Positions 48,078 to 57,587 of a DNA stretch of 64,000 nt are shown here, one piece after another. The notes under the pieces are model-generated. The model did no database searches and was not told where the DNA came from. It worked only from the letters and a program-made list of their open reading frames with translations. The first letter of the stretch is position 1. Every line of letters begins with the position of its first letter. Made by a program: the position numbers and the translations under genes. The DNA is from Candidatus Kuenenia stuttgartensis (GTDB taxonomy: Bacteria > Planctomycetota > Planctomycetia > Planctomycetales > Planctomycetaceae), in the NCBI GenBank assembly GCA_945861465.1, contig CAMAVB010000005.1:1-64000 (forward strand), in the 5' to 3' direction.

Positions 48078-49400
48078 ATGGCTCGTCCGGGCGTTATCCT
48101 GCCGATTCTGCAGAACTGGAGCTGTCACAATTGCGGTGGCTGCTGCCGGGAGCATCAGATCGTCATCACAGCCGAAGAAAAGAAGCGGATCGACAGGCAG
48201 AAATGGACGTCTGCGGACGGAATCGCGGACGATCAGCCATTGATCGTCGCGCACGGCACGGACTTTCGACTCAATCACCAGGCTGACGGCGCGTGCGTGT
48301 TTCTGGATGAACGTGGCCTGTGTCGCATTCATTCAAAGTTTGGTGAAGCGGCGAAACCACTGGCGTGTCGAGCCTATCCGTACGCCGTGCATCCTTCGGG
48401 AAATTCGGTCACGGTGAGCCTGCGGTTCAGTTGCCCTTCGGTAGTGCAGAATCTGGGGGAACCCGTGGCTCAGCAGCGGCAGACGCTGGAAGAGCTGGCG
48501 GGAGAAATTGTCCCGTCGAACTACCAGGCACCGGACGCACCACAGCTGTTCGCTGGTCAGCCAATGTCCTGGCCCGATGTCCTGCTGCTGCTGGCGTTCG
48601 TGGAACGTGGACTGGCAATCGGAAAAGCGAATTTTGCTACCAGGCTGCTCCGAGTTCTGACATGGATCGAGCTGCTTGAAAAAACTCCACGGGACGCGAT
48701 CAATGTTGAGCAGTTGGGGCATCTGCTGCCACTCCTGCACGAAGCTTCGGTTCGCGCGCAGCCGGACGATGATTTGCCGTTGGTTGAGCCGACCGGAATT
48801 GGAAGAACACTGTTTCGGCAGCTGGTGGCTCAGCTCCTGCGACACGACACTGACATGACGGCTCGCGGCGGTTTCATGGGACGTATGCGATTGCTGAGCG
48901 ATGGCGTCCGTTTCGCATTGGGGCGTGGGCATGTTCCGGCAATGGCCGATCCGATTTCGGTACGTGTTGCGTTTTCGCGCCGTTCGGCGAAATCTCCGGA
49001 ATCTGCTGCGAACACTTCTGCGGCCATGCCGGCATTTTCGCAACTGGAAAAGGAGTTTGGCGGACGGAACGCAGAATTCGATGAACTGTTCGTGCGTTAT
49101 TTTCGAGTGAAACTGCAGGGCCTGCATTTTTGCGGTCGCGCGTTCTACGACATGCCGTTTATTGATGGATTTCGAAGTCTGGCATTGATGTATCCCGCCA
49201 CGTTGTGGGTGGCTCGCATGCGCGCTGCACGCGATGGGCGGACTGTCGTCTCACTGCCCGATATTCAGGCCGCACTCGCCACCATCGACCACAACTTCGG
49301 CTATTCTCCAGCGCTCGGTATGGCTGCCGCGAAGAAACGTATTCAGCAACTCGCAAGGATGCAGCAGATTCCGGCTTTGTGCAGTTGGTACAGTCGGTAG
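48078..49400 (+). CDS. YkgJ-family cysteine cluster protein
   Basis: LQNWSCHNCGGCCREHQIVIT...CVFLDERGLCRIHSKFGEAAKPLACRAYPY: Cys cluster. Confidence 0.88.
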   Translation: MARPGVILPILQNWSCHNCGGCCREHQIVITAEEKKRIDRQKWTSADGIADDQPLIVAHGTDFRLNHQADGACVFLDERGLCRIHSKFGEAAKPLACRAYPYAVHPSGNSVTVSLRFSCPSVVQNLGEPVAQQRQTLEELAGEIVPSNYQAPDAPQLFAGQPMSWPDVLLLLAFVERGLAIGKANFATRLLRVLTWIELLEKTPRDAINVEQLGHLLPLLHEASVRAQPDDDLPLVEPTGIGRTLFRQLVAQLLRHDTDMTARGGFMGRMRLLSDGVRFALGRGHVPAMADPISVRVAFSRRSAKSPESAANTSAAMPAFSQLEKEFGGRNAEFDELFVRYFRVKLQGLHFCGRAFYDMPFIDGFRSLALMYPATLWVARMRAARDGRTVVSLPDIQAALATIDHNFGYSPALGMAAAKKRIQQLARMQQIPALCSWYSR

Positions 49401-49492
49401 GGACCGCTGGAAAAACAGTTGTCACATTTGGCGATCAGCCGCAGGGTGCTAGCCGAATGGCATTTGGTTTCTACTATCAGCCCGTACGCATC

Positions 49493-49590
49493 AGGACTGA
49501 GGCAGCAATAAGTGGGGCACGATTCCATCTTGCCGGGCACGTTAAAAACGTGCCCCACGTCCGGAAGACGACAGTTATTTCTGCGTCCCT
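49493..49590 (+). repeat. 98-bp double-hairpin element, copy F (diverged)
   Basis: AGGACTGAGGCAGCAATAAGTGGGGCACGATTCCATCTTGCCGGGCACGTTAAAAACGTGCCCCACGTCCGGAAGACGACAGTTATTTCTGCGTCCCT. Confidence 0.9.
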
Positions 49591-49654
49591 AGCGCCCGGT
49601 TTATTCAAAATTACGTGGAAAACCGGGTGCTAACGCACTGCGGCTGATTCAGGT

Positions 49655-50578
49655 TCACAATTGCACATGGCCATCCGCAAGCGGAGCGGATATCCAGCGG
49701 AGTGGTCGTGGTGAGTCAGACTTCGTGTTGTGCGACGTGTCGGCCAGTTTGCTGCCCGGTGCCGAACGTCGGCTGGCTGCCAAAGTACGCGATGCCAAAC
49801 GCTTTGGTGCGATCACTTCGCTCAGTGAACTTGTGCGAGCAATTACGGCATCGCGGCCCACGGAAGCACGATCGGCTGGCTTGGAACTTTCTTCGTAGAA
49901 TGTCGTTTCATCGACTGCTGTACCAGGATTGCTTTCAACCGGGTCCAGAGTTTTCCCGTCCAAAGGGTCAGCCATTGGCGGCTTCTGGAGCGTGCGATCG
50001 AGTGCGGGATCTGGTTTGTTCTCTTCAAAAGTGCCTGCCCCTGATCCATTACCGGTGCCGCCATCCGTGCCCTCTTGCGGACGCCCAAACAGGTCCTTGC
50101 GGGTGCCGCCATCGACAGGATCAAGCGGGTCGTCAGCCCCTGGTGCCGCGTTCGGGTCAAATCGTCGTGGACGAGTATCGCCTTCGTAGTCGGGCGACTT
50201 CTTGTCGGAGATCGGATCCTGAGCTGGTTTCAAAGAGCCTGAAGGTGAAATCCCGGCGCATGAACCAGAGGCACAGCCTGAACCACACGGATCACAGCAA
50301 GGGGTCGCACAGCAACCGTTGCCGGAGGAGCCATAGCTCACAGAATACGCTGGTGCTGCGGTTCCACAGCAACCGTACGACGGGGATCCGGAGCTGTAGG
50401 ATCGGTAAAAACTGGTATACGAGGGCGATCCGTAGTAGCTCGAGTACACAGGCGCGGCGTAAGCTGGACTTCCATAATAGCCAGCTCCCCACCAGCCACT
50501 CCAGTACTGCGCATTTGCAGGGGTCGCGAACATAGCCGCAGCACACAATGAGAGCGAGATTCGGATGAACAGTTTCAT
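49655..50578 (-). CDS. Secreted low-complexity Tyr/Ser/Gly/Cys-rich hypothetical protein
   Basis: ATG 50578 gives signal peptide MKLFIRISLSLCAAAMFATPANAQ followed by YWSGWWGAGYYGSPAYAAPVYSSYYGSPSYTSFY... and a CC-rich block. Confidence 0.8.
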   Translation of the reverse strand: MKLFIRISLSLCAAAMFATPANAQYWSGWWGAGYYGSPAYAAPVYSSYYGSPSYTSFYRSYSSGSPSYGCCGTAAPAYSVSYGSSGNGCCATPCCDPCGSGCASGSCAGISPSGSLKPAQDPISDKKSPDYEGDTRPRRFDPNAAPGADDPLDPVDGGTRKDLFGRPQEGTDGGTGNGSGAGTFEENKPDPALDRTLQKPPMADPLDGKTLDPVESNPGTAVDETTFYEESSKPADRASVGRDAVIARTSSLSEVIAPKRLASRTLAASRRSAPGSKLADTSHNTKSDSPRPLRWISAPLADGHVQL

Positions 50579-50898
50579 GGGAAAACTCAACTTCTGAGAC
50601 GACTGATTGCTGTGATTTGGACAAGCATTTGACGGAATTCCGTCAAAATTTGCTGAACACGGACACACGATTTCCACGGGATATCCGCTCCCGTCCTCTA
50701 CGACTTCCCATCTTGTACTGTCGCACCAGCCCCGTTGTCAAATAATTGCATCCCAAAATTACATGGCTCTCACGTTTCAGGCGGCAAAATCGGCCCTGCG
50801 ACCGTCCGGAGCTGTCCGTGGGTGATCTTTCTGCCGTCGATGTCCGTCGAGATTCCCCGGCTGATCTTCTTCGCGTCAATTGGCTCAGGTCTCATGAT

Positions 50899-50921
50899 CT
50901 CGACTCGGAGAGTCAAGTTAC
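50899..50921 (-). repeat. Isolated copy of the 31-kb tandem hairpin unit (CTCGACTCGGAGAGTCAAGTTAC)
   Basis: Matches a unit of 31155-31330 over 23 bp; includes the apgM stop codon. Confidence 0.85.
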
Positions 50922-52123
50922 AGTAATCTCGACATCAGATCCCAGCCGTGAGGCAGCTTGATCGAAGACGCTGCAGCTGTCACTTCGTTGTAGGATTTCG
51001 CTCCGTCGGCGACGACACCGGTGCCGCACATCGCGAATGGGCAGTAGCCGTGGCTGTGAGTTCTGGTACGCAGAAATGTCGGATGATCGGGACAAATCAA
51101 CAGGCGATAATCTCCCTGTTGTTTCAGCCATGTGTGCAGAGGCCCCACGATGTGTCGATCGATATTTTCGACAGCGCGGACTTTCTCATCAACATGACCT
51201 TCGTGCGACGCTTCATCGGTCGCCTCAACATGCACGACCACGAAATCGATATCCGGACGGGACAGCGTCTTGATCGCGGCTCGGCCCTTGGCAGCATAGT
51301 CGGTGTCCAGATAACCCGTGGCTCCGGGAACTTCGACAACTTCCCAGCCCAGCAATCGACCGATTCCGCGCAGCAGATCGACGGCTGTGATCACGGCTCC
51401 GCGAACTTTGTACCGATCCAGAAACGGAATGAATGCCGGACGCTGGCCCAGTCCCCAAAGCCAGATCTGCGTCGCGGCCAGATCGCCGTGGGCAATACGT
51501 TCCCGATTGCAACTGGCGGTGGCGAACAAGTCACGGCTGCGATTCATTAACTGCAGCAACTGATCTGACCCCGGCCCTGAGGGAAGATGACCGGAAATCG
51601 GCTGATCTGTAATATCGTGTGGCGGCGTGCTGTCAGTCTGCCTTGTAAACGGAGCTGTCGTTCCACGGCTGCGATACAGCAGCAGATTTCGATAACTCAC
51701 ACCCGCGTGAAACTTCCAGTGACTGTCTCCGCACAGATCGCGCTGCAGCAGTTCGATGAGTTCCCGAGCCATCTCCGACGGAAACTGTCCGGCGGTAAAA
51801 CTCTGCATACGTTCGTCGGCCACCGTCACCAGATTGCAGCGAATCGCCCAGTCGCCGTCATGGAGTTCAATTCCCTGGGCCGCCGCTTCCAGCGGCGCGC
51901 GACCAGTGTGGAATTCGAGTGGGCTGTAACCAAACAGACTCATCGTTCCGACGTCACTGCCGGATGGCATCGACGCCGGGACATTGTCGGTCTGGCCGAC
52001 GACGCCCAATGCGGCAACTTCATCCATGTGCGGAATGTTGGCAGCTTCGAGCGGCGTACGGCCATTGAGCCCGGGCTGTGGTTCGTCGGCAACACCGTCG
52101 GGAATGACAAGGGCAAATTTCAT
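50918..52123 (-). CDS. apgM: Cofactor-independent phosphoglycerate mutase, ApgM family
   Basis: MKFALVIPDGVADEPQPGLNGRTPLEAANIPHMDEVAALGVVGQTDNVP...GSDVGTMSLFGYSP...VVHVEATDEASHEG...LLICPDHPT. Confidence 0.93.
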   Translation of the reverse strand: MKFALVIPDGVADEPQPGLNGRTPLEAANIPHMDEVAALGVVGQTDNVPASMPSGSDVGTMSLFGYSPLEFHTGRAPLEAAAQGIELHDGDWAIRCNLVTVADERMQSFTAGQFPSEMARELIELLQRDLCGDSHWKFHAGVSYRNLLLYRSRGTTAPFTRQTDSTPPHDITDQPISGHLPSGPGSDQLLQLMNRSRDLFATASCNRERIAHGDLAATQIWLWGLGQRPAFIPFLDRYKVRGAVITAVDLLRGIGRLLGWEVVEVPGATGYLDTDYAAKGRAAIKTLSRPDIDFVVVHVEATDEASHEGHVDEKVRAVENIDRHIVGPLHTWLKQQGDYRLLICPDHPTFLRTRTHSHGYCPFAMCGTGVVADGAKSYNEVTAAASSIKLPHGWDLMSRLL

Positions 52124-54042
52124 ATCGACGATTTCGTCTCTGCCAGTTCCAGCATAAACCCCTGCAGTCTCGCGGCCATTTCGTTGCCGTTGGGGGCGAG
52201 CCCGGCCATAATCATGGCGTTGGCATGAAGTTGCTGACTGCAGGCACGGATGAAACTGTGATTTTCAGAGTTTGTGACCAGGTCTGCCAGTCGCTTTACG
52301 AGCGGTGAGCCGGGATTGATCTCGAGGATCATCTTCTGCATTTCAAATTCCGGCGTATTCATCCGCAGCACGCGCTGCATCGTGGTGCTCATTGATCCGT
52401 GAGCATTCACGAGGCAGCATGGGCTTTCGGTGAGTCGTTCGGAACGTCGCACATCCTGAACCTGATCTCCGAGTGCTGTCTTGATCAGGCTGATCAATTC
52501 CTCCAGATTTGCCGGCGTGTCCTGCTTGTCTTTATCGGCTTCAGATTTTTCGTCGTCGCTCTTCGAAGGATCATCGTCTTTCGGCGGCAGTTTCAGATCG
52601 GCGGCATCCACAGAAATAATCTGCTTATTCTGAAACTCCCGCAACTGTGAAAGAATGAATTCGTCCGCCGGGTCGGTCAGAATCAGGACTTCCAGATTGC
52701 GTGAACGGAAGACTTCCAGATTTGGGTCGCGCATGACGGCATCAGGATCAGTCCCGCACGCGAAGTAGATCTGTTCCTGCCCCTCTTTCGCGCGGTTGCA
52801 ATAGTCTTCGAGCGAAACCATTTCCGGTGTCTGCAAGGAATCCGTCGATCTGAAGCGCAACAGCTTTGCGATACGATCGCGGTTTTCATAATCAGACGAA
52901 ATACCTTCGCGGAGGATGACACCAAATTCACGATAGAAGCGAACGTAATCCTCTTTGTTTTCTTCTGCAAACGTATCGAAGTGATCCAGCACTTTCCTGG
53001 TGATCACACGCTGCATCTTCCGGAAGACAGTGTTGTCCTGCAGTGCTTCGCGCGATACGTTCAGCGGCAGATCTGCAGAATCCACAATCCCGCGCAGAAA
53101 CCGCAGATAGTCCGGGAGCAGGTCGCGGTTATCGTTCTGTACCAGAATGCGTTTCGCGCACAGATGCAGCCCGTGATCGGAGCGACCGAAGCCCATTTTT
53201 TCCAGATTCTGATCCGGGCAGTACAAAATGCTGTAAAACTGAAACGGCGAATCAGCAGCCAGATGCAGATGCCACAATGGCTTCTGACCGGGAAAGTGTG
53301 TCAGGTACTCATAGAAGTTATGGTATTGCTCGTCCGTGATCGTGTTTTTGGGTTCGACCCAGATCGGAGGCTGATGATTGATATGCTCCGATTCCAGATA
53401 GATCGCGTGCGGCACAAAGGTTGAATACTTGCGCAGGATGTGCTTCAATCGAACGGGCTCTGTGAATTCCTCCAGGCCGTCTTTCAGATGCAGACGAATA
53501 CTGGTGCCGCGGTCGACAGATTCTGCCACGTCGCTGATCGTAAATGTGCCGTCACCGGTCGATTCCCAGCGCCAGCCGGTGTCTTCTGCAGAGCTGCGGG
53601 TGACGACTTCGACATGATCCGCAAGCATGAACGCGGAATAGAATCCGACACCGAACTGACCGATCAGCGACAGGTCGGCAGCTTTCTCTCCGGTCTGCTG
53701 AGCCTTCTTCAGGAAGTCGAGTGAGCCGCTGCGGGCAATCGTACCGAGATTGCTCACAAGTTCATCATGCGTCATTCCAATTCCGTTGTCGCGAATTGTC
53801 AGAACTCGATTTTCCTTGTCCGGCTCGATCGAGATTCTCAGGTCATCGGTTTTTGCGTTCTGACCGGAAGTCAGAGATACATACCGGAACTTATCGAGCG
53901 CGTCAGAGGCGTTAGACACCAATTCTCGAATCGTGATTTCACGGTTCTGGTAGAGCGAGTGCGACAAAAGGTGCAACAACTGGCTGATCTCAGCCTGAAA
54001 CGAAAACTGCTCTTTGTCGGTCTGAACGGTCATTAAACTCAC
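52120..54042 (-). CDS. htpG: Molecular chaperone HtpG (Hsp90)
   Basis: FQAEISQLLHLLSHSLYQNREITIRELVSNASDALDKFRY, IRDNGIGMTHDELVSNLGTIARSGS, LIGQFGVGFYSAFMLADHVEV. Start 54042 or 54030. Confidence 0.97.
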   Translation of the reverse strand: MSLMTVQTDKEQFSFQAEISQLLHLLSHSLYQNREITIRELVSNASDALDKFRYVSLTSGQNAKTDDLRISIEPDKENRVLTIRDNGIGMTHDELVSNLGTIARSGSLDFLKKAQQTGEKAADLSLIGQFGVGFYSAFMLADHVEVVTRSSAEDTGWRWESTGDGTFTISDVAESVDRGTSIRLHLKDGLEEFTEPVRLKHILRKYSTFVPHAIYLESEHINHQPPIWVEPKNTITDEQYHNFYEYLTHFPGQKPLWHLHLAADSPFQFYSILYCPDQNLEKMGFGRSDHGLHLCAKRILVQNDNRDLLPDYLRFLRGIVDSADLPLNVSREALQDNTVFRKMQRVITRKVLDHFDTFAEENKEDYVRFYREFGVILREGISSDYENRDRIAKLLRFRSTDSLQTPEMVSLEDYCNRAKEGQEQIYFACGTDPDAVMRDPNLEVFRSRNLEVLILTDPADEFILSQLREFQNKQIISVDAADLKLPPKDDDPSKSDDEKSEADKDKQDTPANLEELISLIKTALGDQVQDVRRSERLTESPCCLVNAHGSMSTTMQRVLRMNTPEFEMQKMILEINPGSPLVKRLADLVTNSENHSFIRACSQQLHANAMIMAGLAPNGNEMAARLQGFMLELAETKSSI

Positions 54043-54285
54043 CTTTCGAAATCTCTGACGCTGCCAATTTCTTCACTCTCGACGACTGCCGTTTCGGCCG
54101 TGCAAATCGCATTCCAGCCGCATCGGCAGGGCTGTTTTCGCCAAGTTGTGGGAAGAATATGATCCATAAATACGCGATGCAAATATACTGAATGAATCAG
54201 TCCATCAACGAATCCGTACTACCAACAGTTATTTTCCTGTTCTCCCGCGAAGATTTTCCGACGTCTGTTTGCAGAAGTCCGGTCC

Positions 54286-54368
54286 GGCAGAAAAATGAGC
54301 GGCAGAAAAATCCAGACCACGACTTGAGTTCTTTCTGCGATTCATTTTTCTGCCATCAATTTTTCTGC
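54286..54368. repeat. Inverted repeat GGCAGAAAAATGAGCGGCAGAAAAAT...ATTCATTTTTCTGCCATCAATTTTTCTGC
   Basis: Doubled GGCAGAAAAAT arm facing its inverted counterpart. Confidence 0.85.
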
Positions 54369-54476
54369 TGCATGTGTTCCTGCCTGAATGACTACGCTGT
54401 TCTTATGTCCCGACTTCGACGATGGGTTGCGGGCGAAGCCCGCGTTGAGCCCTCCGTGGTAAAAAAATGTGTTTCC

Positions 54477-54836
54477 TTAAACTGACGCCGTAAATTTTTG
54501 TTGAAAGTCTGCCCACGCGCGCTGGATCGGTAGCGAAATCCAGGTTCCATACACGACGGCAACACCACTTCGGCGAGCGGCGGGCGACAATGCATACAAG
54601 AAATCGGGCACCTGCGCGGCCTGCAACAGCACGTCAGCATTGACCTGTTGTAAGTGTTCTGAAAGTTTCCAGTACGAAGGAAGTGCAAGCCATGTTGCTG
54701 TATGAAGACTTGTCCCGCGAAATCTACCGATTCGCAGCCAGTCAGGCGTCTTCTGCGACACTGCGCTCGCACGAAGAAACACAATCCACTGCAGACGGTG
54801 ACCAAAGGCATGTCTCGTCTTGACCCCTTGGTGCAT
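54477..54836 (-). CDS. Hypothetical protein
   Basis: 119-aa ORF; WLALPSYWKLSEHLQQVNADVLLQAAQVPDFLYALSPAARRSGVAVVYGTWISLPIQRAWADFQQKF looks protein-like; competing frame 54392-54901 does not. Confidence 0.4.
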   Translation of the reverse strand: MHQGVKTRHAFGHRLQWIVFLRASAVSQKTPDWLRIGRFRGTSLHTATWLALPSYWKLSEHLQQVNADVLLQAAQVPDFLYALSPAARRSGVAVVYGTWISLPIQRAWADFQQKFTASV

Positions 54837-54910
54837 TCGCGCCAGATTCCACGAGTTTCGCCACCGCGCCTGTAAGAACCAGTGTCCCGCGAAGGCATCA
54901 AGGAGGATTT

Positions 54911-55426
54911 ATGTTTCTTATTCTGCGGCCACTCCGATTTTTGTTCAAGGCCCTGGTGATTGAATCCACACCGACACAGATGTCATATGGTCTGGCGCTG
55001 GGTGTGCTCATGGGAATTGTCCCCAAAGGGAATCTGCTGGCCATCGTGCTGGGATTCTGTATCGCAGCCACACGAGTCAATCTGGCGATTACGGCCTGTG
55101 CTGCAGTGGTGCTGACGTTTGCGTCGTCCTGGTTTGACACGAGTTTTGACGAGGTTGGTGCGTACATTCTGAATCAGCCTTCACTGCGCGGATTCTGGGA
55201 AGCTGTTTATGACACGCCGATGTTGCCGTGGACCGATTTCAACAACTCAATTGTCATGGGAAGTTTTGTCTGCGGCGTTCTCCTGATCTGGCCCGTACAT
55301 CGGATCAGTCGCCCGGTCTTTCAGAAATATTCCGATAAGCTCTCACGCCATCTTCGCCACTGGTGGATCACAAAAATCCTGCTGGGTGCCGAATGGGCTG
55401 ATCGCTTTGGCACCATCGAAGTCTGA
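54911..55426 (+). CDS. TIGR03546 family membrane protein
   Basis: FKALVIESTPTQMSYGLALGVLMGIVPKGNLLAIVLGFCIAATRVNLA; sits immediately before a TIGR03545-like gene. Confidence 0.85.
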   Translation: MFLILRPLRFLFKALVIESTPTQMSYGLALGVLMGIVPKGNLLAIVLGFCIAATRVNLAITACAAVVLTFASSWFDTSFDEVGAYILNQPSLRGFWEAVYDTPMLPWTDFNNSIVMGSFVCGVLLIWPVHRISRPVFQKYSDKLSRHLRHWWITKILLGAEWADRFGTIEV

Positions 55427-55428
55427 GC

Positions 55429-55516
55429 TATCCGAAAAGGGGTCTGACCCTCTCCGGCAAGCAGAAACATCAACCTAATCGACTCGCCTCCAAAGGGTCA
55501 GGCCACTTTTCGGATA
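55429..55516. repeat. 88-bp inverted repeat TATCCGAAAAGGGGTCTGACCCT...AGGGTCAGGCCACTTTTCGGATA
   Basis: 23-bp near-perfect arms in the gap between two neighbouring genes. Confidence 0.92.
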
Positions 55517-55529
55517 ATCGAGACAATTC

Positions 55530-57524
55530 ATGCGTTGGACCTACATCATTCCGCGGCTGATCATGATTGGTTTACTCTGGGGATTTCTGGCTTATGCCGT
55601 AGATCCGCTGCTGCGTTATTCGACAGTACAGTCGATTCAGTCTGTCACTGGCGCGAAAGTGGATGTGGCGAAACTGCACACGACATACTTTCCACCATCA
55701 CTCACGATCCAGAGCATGGCACTGGCCGCTGCCGATCGACCGGGAAAGAACATGGTCGAATTCGACGAACTGCATGTCAGGCTGGAATCACATTCGCTTT
55801 CACGGCGGCGTTTCGTCATTGAAGATGGTCACATTGACGGCCTGCGGTTTGATTCCCGCCGCGGCGACGATGGTCAACTGGAATTCAGCGACGATCCCGG
55901 AGAGACAGAGCCGTCCTGGGTCACGGAAAAGCTGACGGAGCTTGGCGACGACTGGTTGTCCAGGCTGGAAGAACAGATCAAATCGCAACTGGACCCGAAT
56001 CACCTGGAAACGTACCGCGTCGGCACCAGCGTCTACGAAAAATGGGACGTGCGTTTTGAGGAATTGGTTGCGCAGGCACGGGAACTTGAGCCGCGTGCCA
56101 AGGCACTCAGGCAGGATTTTGACGGTGCAAAAAAGGGTGACACGTTTCAGCAGATTGAGCAGTATCTGACCGTTGCCCAGGACGCGGAACTTCTCGTGCG
56201 TGACGCGCAGATGTTTCGCAATGAGCTCACGGGCATCGTCCCCGAAGTGCGTGCTGACTTTCAGTTACTCAACGATGCGCGAATGCGGGATCAGTCGAAA
56301 GTCAAACATACACTGGCGTTGCTTAAACCTGACCCTCGACGGATTTCCCAGGCACTGCTGGGACAAACGATGTACCTGCGTCTGCAGGAAATTCTCACAT
56401 GGGTTGAAACGATCCGTGACTACCAGCATGGGCTTCAGGCACAGATCCAGCCACCGCGCCGCCCTGGTCGCGACTTTGACTTTCGGGCAGCCCACCCTTC
56501 ACCGGGTTTTCTGTTAAAGAATCTGCGAATGACAGGAACAGTTTCCGTCAGCAGGGAATCTGTCCCGTTCAAGGCACTGCTCACCGACGTGACCGAAGAT
56601 CCAATGCTGTGGGGTCGCCCCTGCGTCATGTCACTCGTGGCCGCCGGTTCGCGGCCATTGCAGTTGAAGGTCACGTACGACGCCACACAGAAGACTCCGG
56701 TGGCGGAAATCCTCGCCGACTTCCGGGACACAAACTCCATTCCGCTGCGTGCGGGCAATCCGGAGAAGGCGTGCCTGCAGGCAGTTTTGAATGACGTCAC
56801 ATGGCAGAGTCGGCTCGTCATTGTGGAAAACCAGATTCAAGGTCACCTGATACTGGATTCACGGCTGGATCAAATGGCGTTTTCTGCAGACGAAGACGTA
56901 CGCCCTGAAATTATCGAAGCCGTCAATGATGTATTTGCCAGCCTGCAGAGCTTGAATGCGAATGTGCAGATTTCCGGCACACTGCGAAAGCCCGAAATCG
57001 ATCTGCATTCCGATGTTGGCGAACAGGTAGCATCCGGTGTCAAAGTGGCGTTCACGCAGCAGTTGAACGTCGCCAAAGAAAAGTTGATGGCGGAGGTTAC
57101 GGAGTTCTCGGATGAGCAGTTTCAGACACTCAAGAATCGTTTCGCAGCGGAATACGGCCAGTTGGAACGAGACAATAAAGAGCTGCTCGAAAAAGTTTCG
57201 GAAGTCCAGACGCTGGTCGCCGGTCTGCAGTCGGGCAACATGGATGCCCGAAGTGTGGTAAAACAGGTCTCTAGTTCCAGCCTGATCAAAGACAAAGACC
57301 GCGCGAAGATCAACGGTGCCCTGGAGAAAGTCGATTCCGTTCTCAGCGGACAACTTCCTGATGGCCTACAAAGTAAAATTTCGAAGTTCCGAGGTAATCT
57401 GCCAATACAGCCCGGCTTACTCCCGAACCAGTCGGGCAATCTGCCTTTTCAGCCCCCAAGCTTGCGATCATTGCTGCCACCACGACAAAAGCCAGTCACT
57501 CGCGACTTGAAGTCAAAGCCATAA
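55530..57524 (+). CDS. TIGR03545 family protein (AsmA-like)
   Basis: MRWTYIIPRLIMIGLLWGFLAYAVDPLLRYSTVQSIQSVTGAKVDVAKLHTTYFPPSLTIQSMALA; partner of TIGR03546. Confidence 0.85.
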   Translation: MRWTYIIPRLIMIGLLWGFLAYAVDPLLRYSTVQSIQSVTGAKVDVAKLHTTYFPPSLTIQSMALAAADRPGKNMVEFDELHVRLESHSLSRRRFVIEDGHIDGLRFDSRRGDDGQLEFSDDPGETEPSWVTEKLTELGDDWLSRLEEQIKSQLDPNHLETYRVGTSVYEKWDVRFEELVAQARELEPRAKALRQDFDGAKKGDTFQQIEQYLTVAQDAELLVRDAQMFRNELTGIVPEVRADFQLLNDARMRDQSKVKHTLALLKPDPRRISQALLGQTMYLRLQEILTWVETIRDYQHGLQAQIQPPRRPGRDFDFRAAHPSPGFLLKNLRMTGTVSVSRESVPFKALLTDVTEDPMLWGRPCVMSLVAAGSRPLQLKVTYDATQKTPVAEILADFRDTNSIPLRAGNPEKACLQAVLNDVTWQSRLVIVENQIQGHLILDSRLDQMAFSADEDVRPEIIEAVNDVFASLQSLNANVQISGTLRKPEIDLHSDVGEQVASGVKVAFTQQLNVAKEKLMAEVTEFSDEQFQTLKNRFAAEYGQLERDNKELLEKVSEVQTLVAGLQSGNMDARSVVKQVSSSSLIKDKDRAKINGALEKVDSVLSGQLPDGLQSKISKFRGNLPIQPGLLPNQSGNLPFQPPSLRSLLPPRQKPVTRDLKSKP

Positions 57525-57587
57525 TCGTGCCATAATCCCTGTTCATTTCGGGTTCCGATTTTCAAACCGAGCTCCGGGGAGCGGCGA

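Noticed and set aside
47265-48332. 355-aa minus-strand ORF
   Set aside because: Antisense to thiC and the start of the YkgJ-family gene; no protein-like features.
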